In this document: piece after piece, positions 15,941 through 23,641 of the stretch
Position numbering within the stretch: position 1 is the first letter of the stretch
How the letters are laid out: every line of letters starts with the position of its first letter
Notes under the pieces: model-generated
What the model was told of the DNA's origin: nothing
The model's input: the letters and a program-made list of their open reading frames with translations, nothing else
Databases searched by the model: none
Origin: CAZMGY01 sp964565945 [NCBI: uncultured bacterium]
GTDB taxonomy: Bacteria > GCA-001730085
DNA length: 64,000 nucleotides
Assembly: GCA_964565945.1 (NCBI GenBank)
Contig: CAZMGY010000021.1
Location: forward strand, 62,001 to 126,000
Direction of reading: 5' to 3'
Position numbers and translations under genes: made by a program

Positions 15941-17261
15941 TTAAATCTCCGGCTCAAAATCGATATCTTGAGCAGGGGTATCAAAGCCCATGCCTTGCTC
16001 CTGGCTTTTGCCGTGGGATTTACTGCGCTCTGCAACGCGGGCTTTCTTCTTCTCATGGGATTTTAGGTGCGATAAATCGCGGATTAACTTGGCACGCTCT
16101 TCCTCATGTTTTTTATGTAGCGAGTTAAACTGTATTTGTAGTTTCTGGCGCATTTCTAATTGCTTATGGATCAGCTCTTCACGCTCTGCTTGGTCGCGCT
16201 TATGCGCCTGCCAGGTTTCACCGTCATTAGCTTTGCGCTGCTTCCAATAGGAGCCATTTAGCTTGTCCCATAGACCTTTAAAACCTTTGCGTATCTGCGA
16301 TACCCTAAGGGCTTCTTCCTTTTGCCAGCGGGATTCCTGATAGGCGTTTTGCGCGGCTCGGTCTTTTCGGTGCTGCAATGTCATAGCGGCCTTGGTTTTA
16401 AGTAGAGGCACTAATTCTTTATTGTGATCTTTATCCAGCTCGCCGATGAATTTCTTCAATAGGGTTGATGTTTTTCCACTGATCTTATTCTTAACTGTTT
16501 CAACGCTCGGCAGGTCTTCTGCTTTGCCAAGACGTTTTTCTATTTTTTTTTCTTCGCTGTGAGCTGGCGGGTTAGAGAATAAACCTCACCGTGTATATAT
16601 CTATAGCTACAAAGCCGCGCTTATCTCCTTTGGCCAGCCAGTAGCCAGATTCCAGGAGCGCTTGCTCAAAGCTTTTCTTATCATCCGACCTTGCCCAGCA
16701 TTGCTGTAAGTTGGCCTTGATGGTCTTGGGGTTTTGATTTGTGCGCGCCGCTTGCTGCCACTCAGCCCTTGTGAAGTTGAGCGGGTTTTTCTGGCTCTTA
16801 TCAATAAAGCCTTTGGGCAGTTGCCAACCATGATCTAAATAAAGCTGTTTTGATATATCTTTGAGCTTATTTTTAAAAAAGGGCTGATCAATTGCCTTCA
16901 TTTCTTTGGCATCAATGCGGCTCCAAACACAATGCGCATGACGGCGGCCATGTTTTTCATGAAAGACAATGACGCGGGGCTGATTTTCAAGCCCCAGCTT
17001 TTTCTCTATTTTTGTTAGTGCATCCTCAAATGCAGCTACCAGCACTTTTTCATTTTGTGGTGGTGATAGCGATAGGGAGAACATGAAACGTGAACATCTT
17101 GTACCTTTGCTAATCGCATGGATTTCATTAAGTGCGCCGCCTATTGTTTCACTGGCAAAACCCGATACTTCATGCACCCGCACATGCTCATTTTGCTCAC
17201 CATTCATGAGGTGCTTTGCCATTTGGCGTGCGCCGCCGCGTTTACTCGCCTTGATGATCAT
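15941..17261 (-). pseudogene. mobA: Relaxase / mobilization protein MobA, broken by two frameshifts
   Basis: The relaxase starts at ATG 17261 (MIIKASKRGGARQMAKHLMN) and shows the three-histidine region in HEKHGRRHAHCVW. The frame leaves the expected path at 16593-16601, where an extra TA in a TATATAT run changes IDIHGEVY into IDIYTVRF and a stop. The middle part (HGEVYSLTRQLTAKKKK) lies in a second frame up to a run of nine A on the coding strand (16543-16551). A third frame continues IEKRLGKAEDLPSVETV into the Lys/Gln-rich C-terminal domain ending at 15941. Ten A in the run would join the last two parts. Relaxases nick the transfer origin and pilot DNA to a recipient. If the indels are real, this element cannot mobilize itself. 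Confidence 0.85.
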
Positions 17262-17652
17262 CTTCTTTTTCCTGCAAACCCAGAGCGCGGGTGAGGGTAT
17301 TTCTAATCCAGTGAACCGAGCGGCTGGCCTCATTTAAGGCCTTTAGCACATCTATATTCACAGGCAGGGAACCTGAATTTGCAGCCCTAGCAAGCTGATT
17401 GATATTGTTAGCTATACGAGATTGCCCAAAGGCAGCTAGCAGTCTGGCTAATTCTTTTTGGTCTTTGACGGGCTTCTTGCCCCGTGTTCTATTTTTGGGG
17501 ATTTCATCACCAAAGAGAAGAAAGCGAATATAGGCAGATAGCGGGCGATCACCTGCGGCCAGCTCTAATGTCTTTCTTTCATCCTCAGTGAAGCGAATAC
17601 AATATGGGGAGGGGTATGTATATTTTTGATCCGTAGGGGTTTTTTTAGACAT
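17242..17652 (-). CDS. mobC: MobC-like relaxosome accessory protein
   Basis: A 136-residue protein. ATG at 17652 is preferred over the upstream GTG/ATG options because AGGGGG is placed before it. The order is a short basic tail, CIRFTEDERKTLELAAGDRPLSAYIRFLLFG (ribbon-helix-helix-like DNA binding), and the MobC signature LARLLAAFGQSRIANNINQLARAANSG. MobC-type proteins help the relaxase open the transfer origin. It overlaps the relaxase start by 20 bases, so both were expressed together. A transfer origin would be expected upstream (above 17652). Confidence 0.88.
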   Translation of the reverse strand: MSKKTPTDQKYTYPSPYCIRFTEDERKTLELAAGDRPLSAYIRFLLFGDEIPKNRTRGKKPVKDQKELARLLAAFGQSRIANNINQLARAANSGSLPVNIDVLKALNEASRSVHWIRNTLTRALGLQEKEDDHQGE

Positions 17653-17798
17653 TTTTCTGTCCCCCTGTTGCCGGAAGGGCAGAGTTACTGGTAGAATACG
17701 CATCCTTTGAAGAGCGGACTCCCTCTATTGCAGATAGTAGCGCCTCTTCTTGTAGCGGATCAGCAGCAATATCATAGCAGTTACCAGCGGTAGATAGC

Positions 17799-17826
17799 GT
17801 TGGCAACCAGCCCCCGCTACCAAATA
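17799..17826 (+). repeat. Putative attachment site A: partial tRNA 3' end
   Basis: GTTGG-CAA-CCAG followed by CCCCCGCTACCA (17811-17822) looks like a shortened T-arm plus the 3' acceptor strand and CCA of a tRNA resembling tRNA-fMet. CCCCCGCTACCAAA recurs at site B, and CGCTACCAAATA recurs at site C. Integrases of mobile elements commonly recombine at tRNA 3' ends, leaving such copies. Confidence 0.65.
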
Positions 17827-17891
17827 TAATCTATACCACAGTAGCCTTTAAGCTTATTGTGGTTTTTTTGTTTATGCTCAAATTCGGTTTG

Positions 17892-17913
17892 GGCTAACAC
17901 TGTGCTAACAAAA
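17892..17913 (+). repeat. Bipartite repeat near site A
   Basis: GGCTAACAC-TG-TGCTAACAAAA is found here and, with only the two spacer bases changed (CA), again at 18345-18366. It lies to the right of core A while the second copy lies to the left of core B, so both are internal to the segment flanked by the cores. This is the layout expected of arm-type or core-flanking integrase sites at the two ends of an integrated element. Confidence 0.7.
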
Positions 17914-18082
17914 TATTTTTACTCTTCTTTATTGTTATCTCACCCACTCTTTAATTTTTAACCTTTTTGTAACTTCAATTTATTAAATTCCTTATTACAA
18001 AAAAACTTTTAAATAAAAAGTCCCCCTGAGTAGATATGATATAATCACTTAAATTATGCACTGTTATAAGGATTAAACTTTA

Positions 18083-18337
18083 ATGAACATAGAAACTTTA
18101 AATCTATTAATTAAAGATGGCGAAGGCATTCGTGTCAAATTTAAGGAGAAATATTCTTCTAAAATAGCCCGTGATATAGTCGCATTTTCACATACTAAAG
18201 GCGGATATATTTTGCTTGGGGTTACGGAAAAGCTTATTGAAAGAAAATATCCCTTTTTTTTTCAACAGAACCCCCTAAATCCCCCTTATCAGAGGGTATC
18301 TTATGTTTGTTTAAGAACTAAGTCAGCACCAAGTTAA
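18083..18337 (+). pseudogene. Truncated AlbA_2 (Schlafen-like) DNA-binding protein
   Basis: An 84-residue frame with AAGGAT upstream. It opens LNLLIKDGEGIRVKFKEKYS and continues IVAFSHTKGGYILLGVTE, the hallmark of the AlbA_2 domain (usually EFK..., AFANTxGG, GV). After GVTE the sequence becomes unrelated (KLIERKYPFFFQQNPLNPP) and soon stops, so the domain is cut in its middle. Full-length proteins are 400-500 residues and act as DNA-binding regulators. It is the only coding remnant between sites A and B. Confidence 0.75.
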
Positions 18338-18344
18338 AAATCTC

Positions 18345-18366
18345 GGCTAACACCATGCTAACAAAA
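18345..18366 (+). repeat. Bipartite repeat near site B
   Basis: Second copy of GGCTAACAC-N2-TGCTAACAAAA, here with CA as spacer. Identity with the 17892 copy is 20 of 22 bases. It lies 52 bases before the tRNA-like segment of site B. Confidence 0.7.
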
Positions 18367-18417
18367 CACCCCAAACCATCAAAAAGCAACATCAACCAAG
18401 ACAAAAATAAAAAGCCC

Positions 18418-18464
18418 CTAACCCAAAGGCCGAGGGTTCGAATCCCTCCCCCCGCTACCAAAAA
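18418..18464 (+). repeat. Putative attachment site B: 3' half of a tRNA-fMet-like gene
   Basis: From CTAACCCAAAGG onward the sequence follows the 3' half of initiator tRNA: anticodon-stem 3' strand, variable loop, then T-arm GAGGG-TTCGAAT-CCCTC with perfect stem, C-rich acceptor strand and GCTACCA. One C is extra compared with a normal acceptor stem. The 5' half and the CAT anticodon are absent, so no functional tRNA is made here. This is what remains on one side when an element integrates into a tRNA gene. The intact tRNA would be expected left of the window. Confidence 0.72.
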
Positions 18465-18486
18465 TTCATTTTTAAAGGAGACAGCT

Positions 18487-19590
18487 ATGTGGAATCGTCA
18501 TAATCAGGATGGTTTAGCTCGCACTGGTTCACTTCATTTATCTCATGGTGATGTGCCCACTCCAGCCTTTATGCCTGTAGGGACACAAGCTAGCGTCAAA
18601 ACAGTTACCCCCGATGAGCTTAAAGCCATCGGGTATCAGCTTATTTTAGGCAATACGTATCATTTGAATTTGCGCCCAGGAATAGCCCTAATTCAAGAGT
18701 TCGGTGGGTTACACCGTTTTATGAATTGGGACCGAGGAATATTGACCGACAGCGGGGGCTTTCAGGTGTTTAGTTTGGCGCCTTTACGCAAAATCACCTC
18801 TGAAGGGGTAATTTTTCAGTCGCATATCGATGGCTCGACTCACCTTTTAACTCCAGAAAACGTGATTGATAAACAGCTCGCGATGGGAGTGGATATTGCT
18901 ATGGTTTTGGATGAATGTCCACCTTTTCCTGCGGAGCGCTCTTATGTAGAAACATCGATGCAGGTCACCCTCGATTGGGCCAAACGCAGCCGGACTTATC
19001 ATCCTAAGGGAAGCTCTGGACCTAAACTTTTTGGCATTGTGCAAGGAGGCATGCATGCCGATTTACGTAAGCAATGTGTGGAGCAACTAATCGATTTGGA
19101 TTTTGAGGGCTATGCAATGGGGGGGCTTAGCGTTGGGGAAAATAAAGCGCTTATGTATGAGATGTTTAGTTTAGTGGCGGATATCCTTCCCCAAGATTCT
19201 CCTCGCTATCTGATGGGTATTGGAACACCCGAAGACCTTCTTGAAGGAGTGGCTTGTGGTGTTGACATGTTTGATTGTGTTTTGCCGTCACGCAATGCGC
19301 GCAATGGGACTCTTTTCACGTGGCAAGGTAAGGTAATAATTAAAAATCAGCGTTGGGAAAAAGTGCAAGATCCGATTGACCCAACATGTACTTGTTACAC
19401 GTGCAAAAATTTCAGTGCGGGTTATTTGCGTCATTTATTTCGCTCTAGAGAAATCTTATCGTTGCGCTTGAATACCTTGCATAATTTGCACTTTTTTTAT
19501 CAACTCATGCATCAAGCGAGACAAGCGATTAGCGAACAAAGGTTTGGGCTATTTAAGGAAAAGTGTTTGGAGGCCTGGTCCCAAACTTAA
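18487..19590 (+). CDS. tgt: Queuine tRNA-ribosyltransferase Tgt
   Basis: A 367-residue enzyme that exchanges guanine-34 for the queuosine precursor in tRNAs with GUN anticodons. I chose ATG 18487, with AAAGGAG six bases before; the longer frame runs back into the tRNA remnant. Motifs: TPAFMPVGTQASVKTVTPDEL, the catalytic region LTDSGGFQVFSL, IVQGGMHADLRKQC, the nucleophile region DCVLPSRNARNG, and the zinc ligands CTCYTCKNFSAGYLRHLF. Length is normal. The gene follows a tRNA 3' end copy by only 23 bases, so it is probably a native chromosomal gene just beyond the island boundary. Confidence 0.97.
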   Translation: MWNRHNQDGLARTGSLHLSHGDVPTPAFMPVGTQASVKTVTPDELKAIGYQLILGNTYHLNLRPGIALIQEFGGLHRFMNWDRGILTDSGGFQVFSLAPLRKITSEGVIFQSHIDGSTHLLTPENVIDKQLAMGVDIAMVLDECPPFPAERSYVETSMQVTLDWAKRSRTYHPKGSSGPKLFGIVQGGMHADLRKQCVEQLIDLDFEGYAMGGLSVGENKALMYEMFSLVADILPQDSPRYLMGIGTPEDLLEGVACGVDMFDCVLPSRNARNGTLFTWQGKVIIKNQRWEKVQDPIDPTCTCYTCKNFSAGYLRHLFRSREILSLRLNTLHNLHFFYQLMHQARQAISEQRFGLFKEKCLEAWSQT

Positions 19591-19624
19591 TTAAAATAAA
19601 CGACTAATAAAGATCAACAAGAGG

Positions 19625-19636
19625 CGCTACCAAATA
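19625..19636 (+). repeat. Third copy of the attachment-core sequence (site C)
   Basis: CGCTACCAAATA is identical to 17815-17826. It lies just after tgt and at the very end of the decayed serine recombinase. With sites A and B this makes three copies within 1.8 kb, two flanking tgt. It may mark another old integration boundary; the short length leaves chance as an alternative. Confidence 0.45.
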
Positions 19637-20359
19637 AAGAATACTTTGTTAGCTGGGTTTTTATATGTATCGAATGTTGAATAGGCCTTATCTCTGCCGT
19701 TGTCTTTGAATGCCCCAGTGCTCCCCATCAAGTTTTGGTGACTAAATTTAGAGAAACTGCTTTGCCTCCAAGGCTTGCCCGAGGCGGTAATAATACCCTC
19801 TTTGTTTAGTTCAGCCACTATCGCTTTTGGGGATTTATTTTTATAGGCGTAATCTTCAAATATGTGCCAACTGATACTGGCTTGCTCCCCGATGATTTCA
19901 CAATCACCTCGAATAGCCTCACCTTCGGAATTCTGTTTTTTCATCACCTTATAACCATAAGTTAAACCACCGCTGGATTTTCTTTTTTCAACACGTTCTC
20001 GTAATCCACGGCCTGTTTTATCGGCAAGGTTTTTGAGGAAACAGGGCATTCATCGTTCTTTTTAGCCTAATATGAAGTGCTAAGATTTTACCTTTGCTGA
20101 GCGTAAAAATTTAAACTCCTGCAAATTCCATGCGTTTAAACAGACCCGCAATATTTTCCTGATCACGAAAAAGATAATTGAACGCCTCGGCTACCAAGAT
20201 ATCAAATTCATCATTCATGGCAGCCGCCATAAGGGCTTGAATACCTGGACACAAAAGGGAGAGGCCCCCAGATATTCCAGCATCGATGTATGACATACCC
20301 ATGTTCCACCCTTGGCGTTGTGCTTTTTCGTTGCAAAGTCTGATTTGATCTTCGCAAGC
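19627..20359 (-). pseudogene. Decayed large serine recombinase
   Basis: Reading leftward, the remnant begins ACEDQIRLCNEKAQRQGW, YIDAGISGG, ALMAAAMNDEFDILVAEA, DQENIAGLFKRMEFAGV (catalytic domain; the first residues with the active serine are gone). After an in-frame TAA it continues IFTLSKGKILALHI and KRTMNALF, then after one extra base LKNLADKTGRGLRERV, GGLTYGYKVMK and SPKAIVAELNKEGI (recombinase domain). After GKPWRQSS the family match ends. A stop, an insertion and truncation at both ends show true decay. It was probably the integrase of one of the nearby elements. Confidence 0.85.
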
Positions 20360-20884
20360 CTAAAAAAGAACTGGTACAGTAGTAGCATTATCAGACTCGT
20401 AGTGAAACTTAACAGGATATTTTAAATTACATAGTGATATTTTATAATGGCCTGCGTTTGCATTCTCATTTGGGTTATATCAGCCCCAATGACTACGAAG
20501 CAGTAACATGGCCAAACTGAGTAAAGTTGCTTAACTGGCCTGTACACATCCATTAGACCATTCCATTTAGAAGATGATGTGCTAAACCATAGCAGCCGTT
20601 CTCACTTTAGGACTTACATGACCCAATACAATGGATGTGACCAATTAGCAAAAATCGTTATATTTTAGAAAAATGTAATGCTTGAGAGTGTATGGGTAGA
20701 TTTTAGTTTATTTTGCAAATACAGCTACAATCATATATACTCGTCAAGGATTATTTATACTTGGAGATACGTTGTGGACATGTCTAAGTTCTCTGAGCTT
20801 TGATTCACAGCAAAGCTTCAAATAAAAAGTTAAGGAACTTTCAAAGAAAATAGCTTTTATCATCAAAAACAGAAGGATGTCATT
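20360..20884. other. Intergenic remnant region with inverted repeat
   Basis: No intact gene is seen over 525 bases. CACATCCATT (20545-20554) and AATGGATGTG (20630-20639) form a perfect ten-base inverted repeat enclosing about 75 bases, which may be leftover insertion-sequence ends. Further right the sequence is A/T-rich and must hold the promoter of the antiporter gene. Confidence 0.4.
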
Positions 20885-22000
20885 GTGAGACTCGTTGTAT
20901 TGTTTAGTGGATTATTATTGTTAGGGCTAGGGATCTCACAAGTCTCTGATCTCGGATCTTACATGCCCTTTTTAACCAACATAACACTAATATGTTTAGC
21001 CTATATTATGATTGAAGTGGGCTTAGAATTTAAAATTCGTAAAGATAAGCTAGCAGAATATGGGAAAGATTATCTGATCGCAGCAACAGCCGCCAGCTTC
21101 CCGTGGATTCTCTGTGCCTTATACTTTATTTTCGTTCTTAATGTTCCTTATAAAGAAGCTTGGCTCGTTAGCCGATTTTCGGCGCCGACATCAGCAGGAT
21201 TACTATTTGCAATGCTTCTAGCAGCAGGATTAGGGTCCACTTGGGTTTTTAAAAAAGTTGAGGTTTTGGCGATCTTCGACGACTTAGATACCATTCTTCT
21301 GCTGATTCCTTTACAGTTTATACTCGTAGGCTTTAAGCCAGAACTCCTCATCGCCATCATTGTCATTGCTGCGCTCTTGAGCGTCGCTTATAAACTTCTT
21401 CATCAGGTCAATTTTCCGTATACCAAAGGCTGGATGATTTTTTATTCGGTCGCCATTGTTTCTATATGTAAAGGATTGGAACATATAGCACACATCCACA
21501 TTGAAGTGCTTATCCCTGCTTTCTGCTTTGGTTGCGTGATAAAACACAACGTCTCCCAAGCCAAAGCAACCAAAGAACAATCCAGTCCGTTTGATATTGC
21601 CTTAAAGTCTCTTTTTATGTTTTTGGTCGGTACCTCCTTGCCCAAAATTGACTTTACGGCCTTAGATTGGCAAACAACGGCTCTTCATGTCATCATCATT
21701 ACGATCATTTCCAACATCGGCAAATGCTTTCCGATTTTGTGCTACAAAAACCAAGCAACACTCAAAGAGAGAATTGCCGTTGGCATTAGTCTCTTCCCTC
21801 GAGGAGAAGTTGGTGCAGCCGTTCTTCTTATAGCTATTGGTTATAAATTTACTGGCATCGCCACGACACTTGCAGGGCTTAGCCTTGCGCTTAACCTGAT
21901 TCTGACTGGTTTATTTATTATGATTGTAATTTCACTGGTTAAACCAAAAACAGACGATAAAAAGAACGACAACAACGCTTATGCCTCTTCGAGAAACTGA
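20885..22000 (+). CDS. Cation:proton antiporter (CPA type)
   Basis: A 371-residue inner-membrane protein with about eleven hydrophobic segments. GTG at 20885 is the likely start, with GAAGGA upstream. Features of Kef/NhaP-type exchangers are the conserved acidic stretch LAIFDDLDTILLLIPLQ, and near the C-terminus FPRGEVGAAVLL, an Arg-Gly-Glu motif common in CPA antiporters. It should exchange Na+ or K+ for protons. No C-terminal NAD-binding (TrkA-N) domain is present. The last 22 bases overlap the 3' end of the convergent gene. Confidence 0.85.
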   Translation: MRLVVLFSGLLLLGLGISQVSDLGSYMPFLTNITLICLAYIMIEVGLEFKIRKDKLAEYGKDYLIAATAASFPWILCALYFIFVLNVPYKEAWLVSRFSAPTSAGLLFAMLLAAGLGSTWVFKKVEVLAIFDDLDTILLLIPLQFILVGFKPELLIAIIVIAALLSVAYKLLHQVNFPYTKGWMIFYSVAIVSICKGLEHIAHIHIEVLIPAFCFGCVIKHNVSQAKATKEQSSPFDIALKSLFMFLVGTSLPKIDFTALDWQTTALHVIIITIISNIGKCFPILCYKNQATLKERIAVGISLFPRGEVGAAVLLIAIGYKFTGIATTLAGLSLALNLILTGLFIMIVISLVKPKTDDKKNDNNAYASSRN

Positions 22001-23040
22001 GTATCCTTAATCCATAAAGCTAAGTAGGGCTCCGTTTCTCCCTGGTGTCGCATTAAACACAAAAAGGGTTTATCAACGATATATCGACGGTCCGACACAA
22101 AATCCAAATGGTTCATGTGAATATTTTGCGTCATAAAAGGGATGTCTTTCACTTGCCAGTACTCCCCATCGGCACGAACTTCAAAGCGATAATCTTGAAC
22201 AACCTTGGATAAAAACCAACTCTTTTTTGTTTTATTTTGCACACCATTATCTTGAAGGTCGGGAACAAGTGAATGGCTATCAACGGCTATTTGAGGAATA
22301 TGAAGTTGATCTCCTGGCATAAAAAACATTTGCTGCCCGCCATCAACAATTCTCTTAAGAACATATTTAACCGTATCTTGAAAGGTCGCCAAAGGCGCAA
22401 CCTTAGCAATGTACATCTCATCGTTATAATCCTGCAACGTTAAACCAACAATAAAATCATCAGGGTTGTTATACTCAATCACATTTACTTTTTGCATAGG
22501 ATCTTCTCCTAAGTTACCCTGATAGTCCAACAACATTCCTTTCACAGGGGTATGTTTATCTCCTACCGAAAACAATAAAGGCTGTCCCGTAGAAAATAAA
22601 GTTTGAGGCAAAGATACATGCCGACCCAATCCGATATAACCGAGGACATCCAAAAGCCCTAGCCCTCCCTCAAAATCTGGCATTTCAACACCTATAGAAC
22701 TTTCTCTTTTTTGTTTAAATGTTTCTGCAATATCTTTCAATAAGTATCCATAAAATACATCAGTCATGGCAACCTTTTCGGGAAAAAGTGTTTTAGAAAT
22801 TTTAGACTGATTCATGCGATCTTGATAAGACACATTCCTAAAAAACTGCACATCTTCTTTAACAATATCTTCTTGCATAATCTTCCAAAACTGGATCATT
22901 AACGGAGAATAAAGAATATTTTGGGTTGTCAGTAAATCATCCAGCCACCACACCGTCGAAGAAGATTTGCTTGTTTCAGCAGCAAAACTTATGGCCGTTC
23001 CACACAGTAAAATTAACGCAATCAAATATTTTCCAATCAT
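21979..23040 (-). CDS. Exported protein, unknown function, with weak serpin-like features
   Basis: A 353-residue protein starting at ATG 23040, chosen because AGGAAG lies before it and a clean signal peptide follows (MIGKYLIALILLCGTAISFA, cut before AE). The mature part is not confidently assigned. NILYSPLMIQFWKIM near the N-terminus and RRYIVDKPFLCLMRHQ near the C-terminus recall serpin helix A and the conserved C-terminal serpin strand, but the middle shows no clear reactive loop. It probably acts in the periplasm or outer membrane. Confidence applies to the gene; the serpin idea is tentative. Confidence 0.75.
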   Translation of the reverse strand: MIGKYLIALILLCGTAISFAAETSKSSSTVWWLDDLLTTQNILYSPLMIQFWKIMQEDIVKEDVQFFRNVSYQDRMNQSKISKTLFPEKVAMTDVFYGYLLKDIAETFKQKRESSIGVEMPDFEGGLGLLDVLGYIGLGRHVSLPQTLFSTGQPLLFSVGDKHTPVKGMLLDYQGNLGEDPMQKVNVIEYNNPDDFIVGLTLQDYNDEMYIAKVAPLATFQDTVKYVLKRIVDGGQQMFFMPGDQLHIPQIAVDSHSLVPDLQDNGVQNKTKKSWFLSKVVQDYRFEVRADGEYWQVKDIPFMTQNIHMNHLDFVSDRRYIVDKPFLCLMRHQGETEPYLALWIKDTQFLEEA

Positions 23041-23278
23041 AACCACAGCTTCCTTTTTTTTGCCACCCATTGCTATTCGACTCCACGATCCACCCATAAG
23101 TATTCTTGAATATTGCGTTCATAAGAGCATTGAAAAGCCCTCCACAAAACACACGCCACTTTGGGAACATTGTCAGATAAAGTCACCGAGGAAAGCTCCC
23201 AACGATTACGAGACAAATAAATATCTTTGCACGGTAAAACACCCCCCAAGAGCTGCCCTTCAGGAGTTAAAGAGTCTC

Positions 23279-23313
23279 ACAATGTGTCTGTTGTCATAAA
23301 ACAGACACATTGT
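23279..23313 (-). repeat. Perfect 14-pair hairpin spanning the cutA stop codon
   Basis: ACAATGTGTCTGTT and AACAGACACATTGT pair perfectly around a seven-base loop. The stop codon of cutA lies within the loop side. No T tract follows on either strand, so it is an atypical terminator or an mRNA-stabilising 3' hairpin. Confidence 0.75.
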
Positions 23314-23617
23314 CCTTTAGCCATTGTTCATACGCAGGATTAAGAATATTCATCGACCCTTCCAAAATGCAGGGACATTGATAGGGGTGCTGTTCAAGAA
23401 TTTTATCAATCATACTTTGTTTGAATTTATCTAAGGTCTTAAATATAACCACAACTTCTTGAGTTTCTTCCAACTGCCCATCCCAAGCATAAAAACACTC
23501 AACTCCAGGCAAAATCTGAACACAGGCCACTTTACGCTCAACAACAAGCTGGCGCGACACACTACGTGCGCTTTCAATATCGGGGAACGTCACATACAAA
23601 ATAGCGAGCCTGGCCAT
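23294..23617 (-). CDS. cutA: Divalent-cation tolerance protein CutA
   Basis: A 107-residue protein of the trimeric CutA family. Family core: ILYVTFPDIESARSVSRQLV, then ACVQILPGVECFYAWDGQLEE and VVVIFKT. CutA proteins form stable trimers, linked to copper tolerance in enteric bacteria though their general role is unclear. ATG 23617 is preferred; a GTG two codons earlier is possible. It is followed upstream on the same strand by the MORN-repeat gene, only 24 bases away, so the two are likely co-transcribed. Confidence 0.94.
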   Translation of the reverse strand: MARLAILYVTFPDIESARSVSRQLVVERKVACVQILPGVECFYAWDGQLEETQEVVVIFKTLDKFKQSMIDKILEQHPYQCPCILEGSMNILNPAYEQWLKDNVSVL

Positions 23618-23641
23618 GATCACACTTTCTTCATTTATAAT

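Larger units (their letters stand above)
17653..18082. other. Junction region between mobilization genes and the small remnant element
   Basis: No complete gene is seen. The stretch contains the tRNA-3'-end-like core (17799-17826), an A/T-rich segment with the hairpin ACCACAGTAG.. / ..ATTGTGGT around 17838-17867, a bipartite repeat (17892-17913) and TATAAT at 18040-18045 upstream of the AlbA_2 fragment. It must also carry the promoter of mobC, reading left. Confidence 0.55.

Noticed and set aside
18418-18460. Functional tRNA-fMet gene
   Set aside because: Only the 3' half is present; the D-arm, the CAT anticodon and the 5' acceptor strand are missing, and the acceptor side has an extra C.
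20545-20639. Intact insertion sequence
   Set aside because: The ten-base inverted repeat encloses only about 75 bases with no transposase, so at most it is a remnant.
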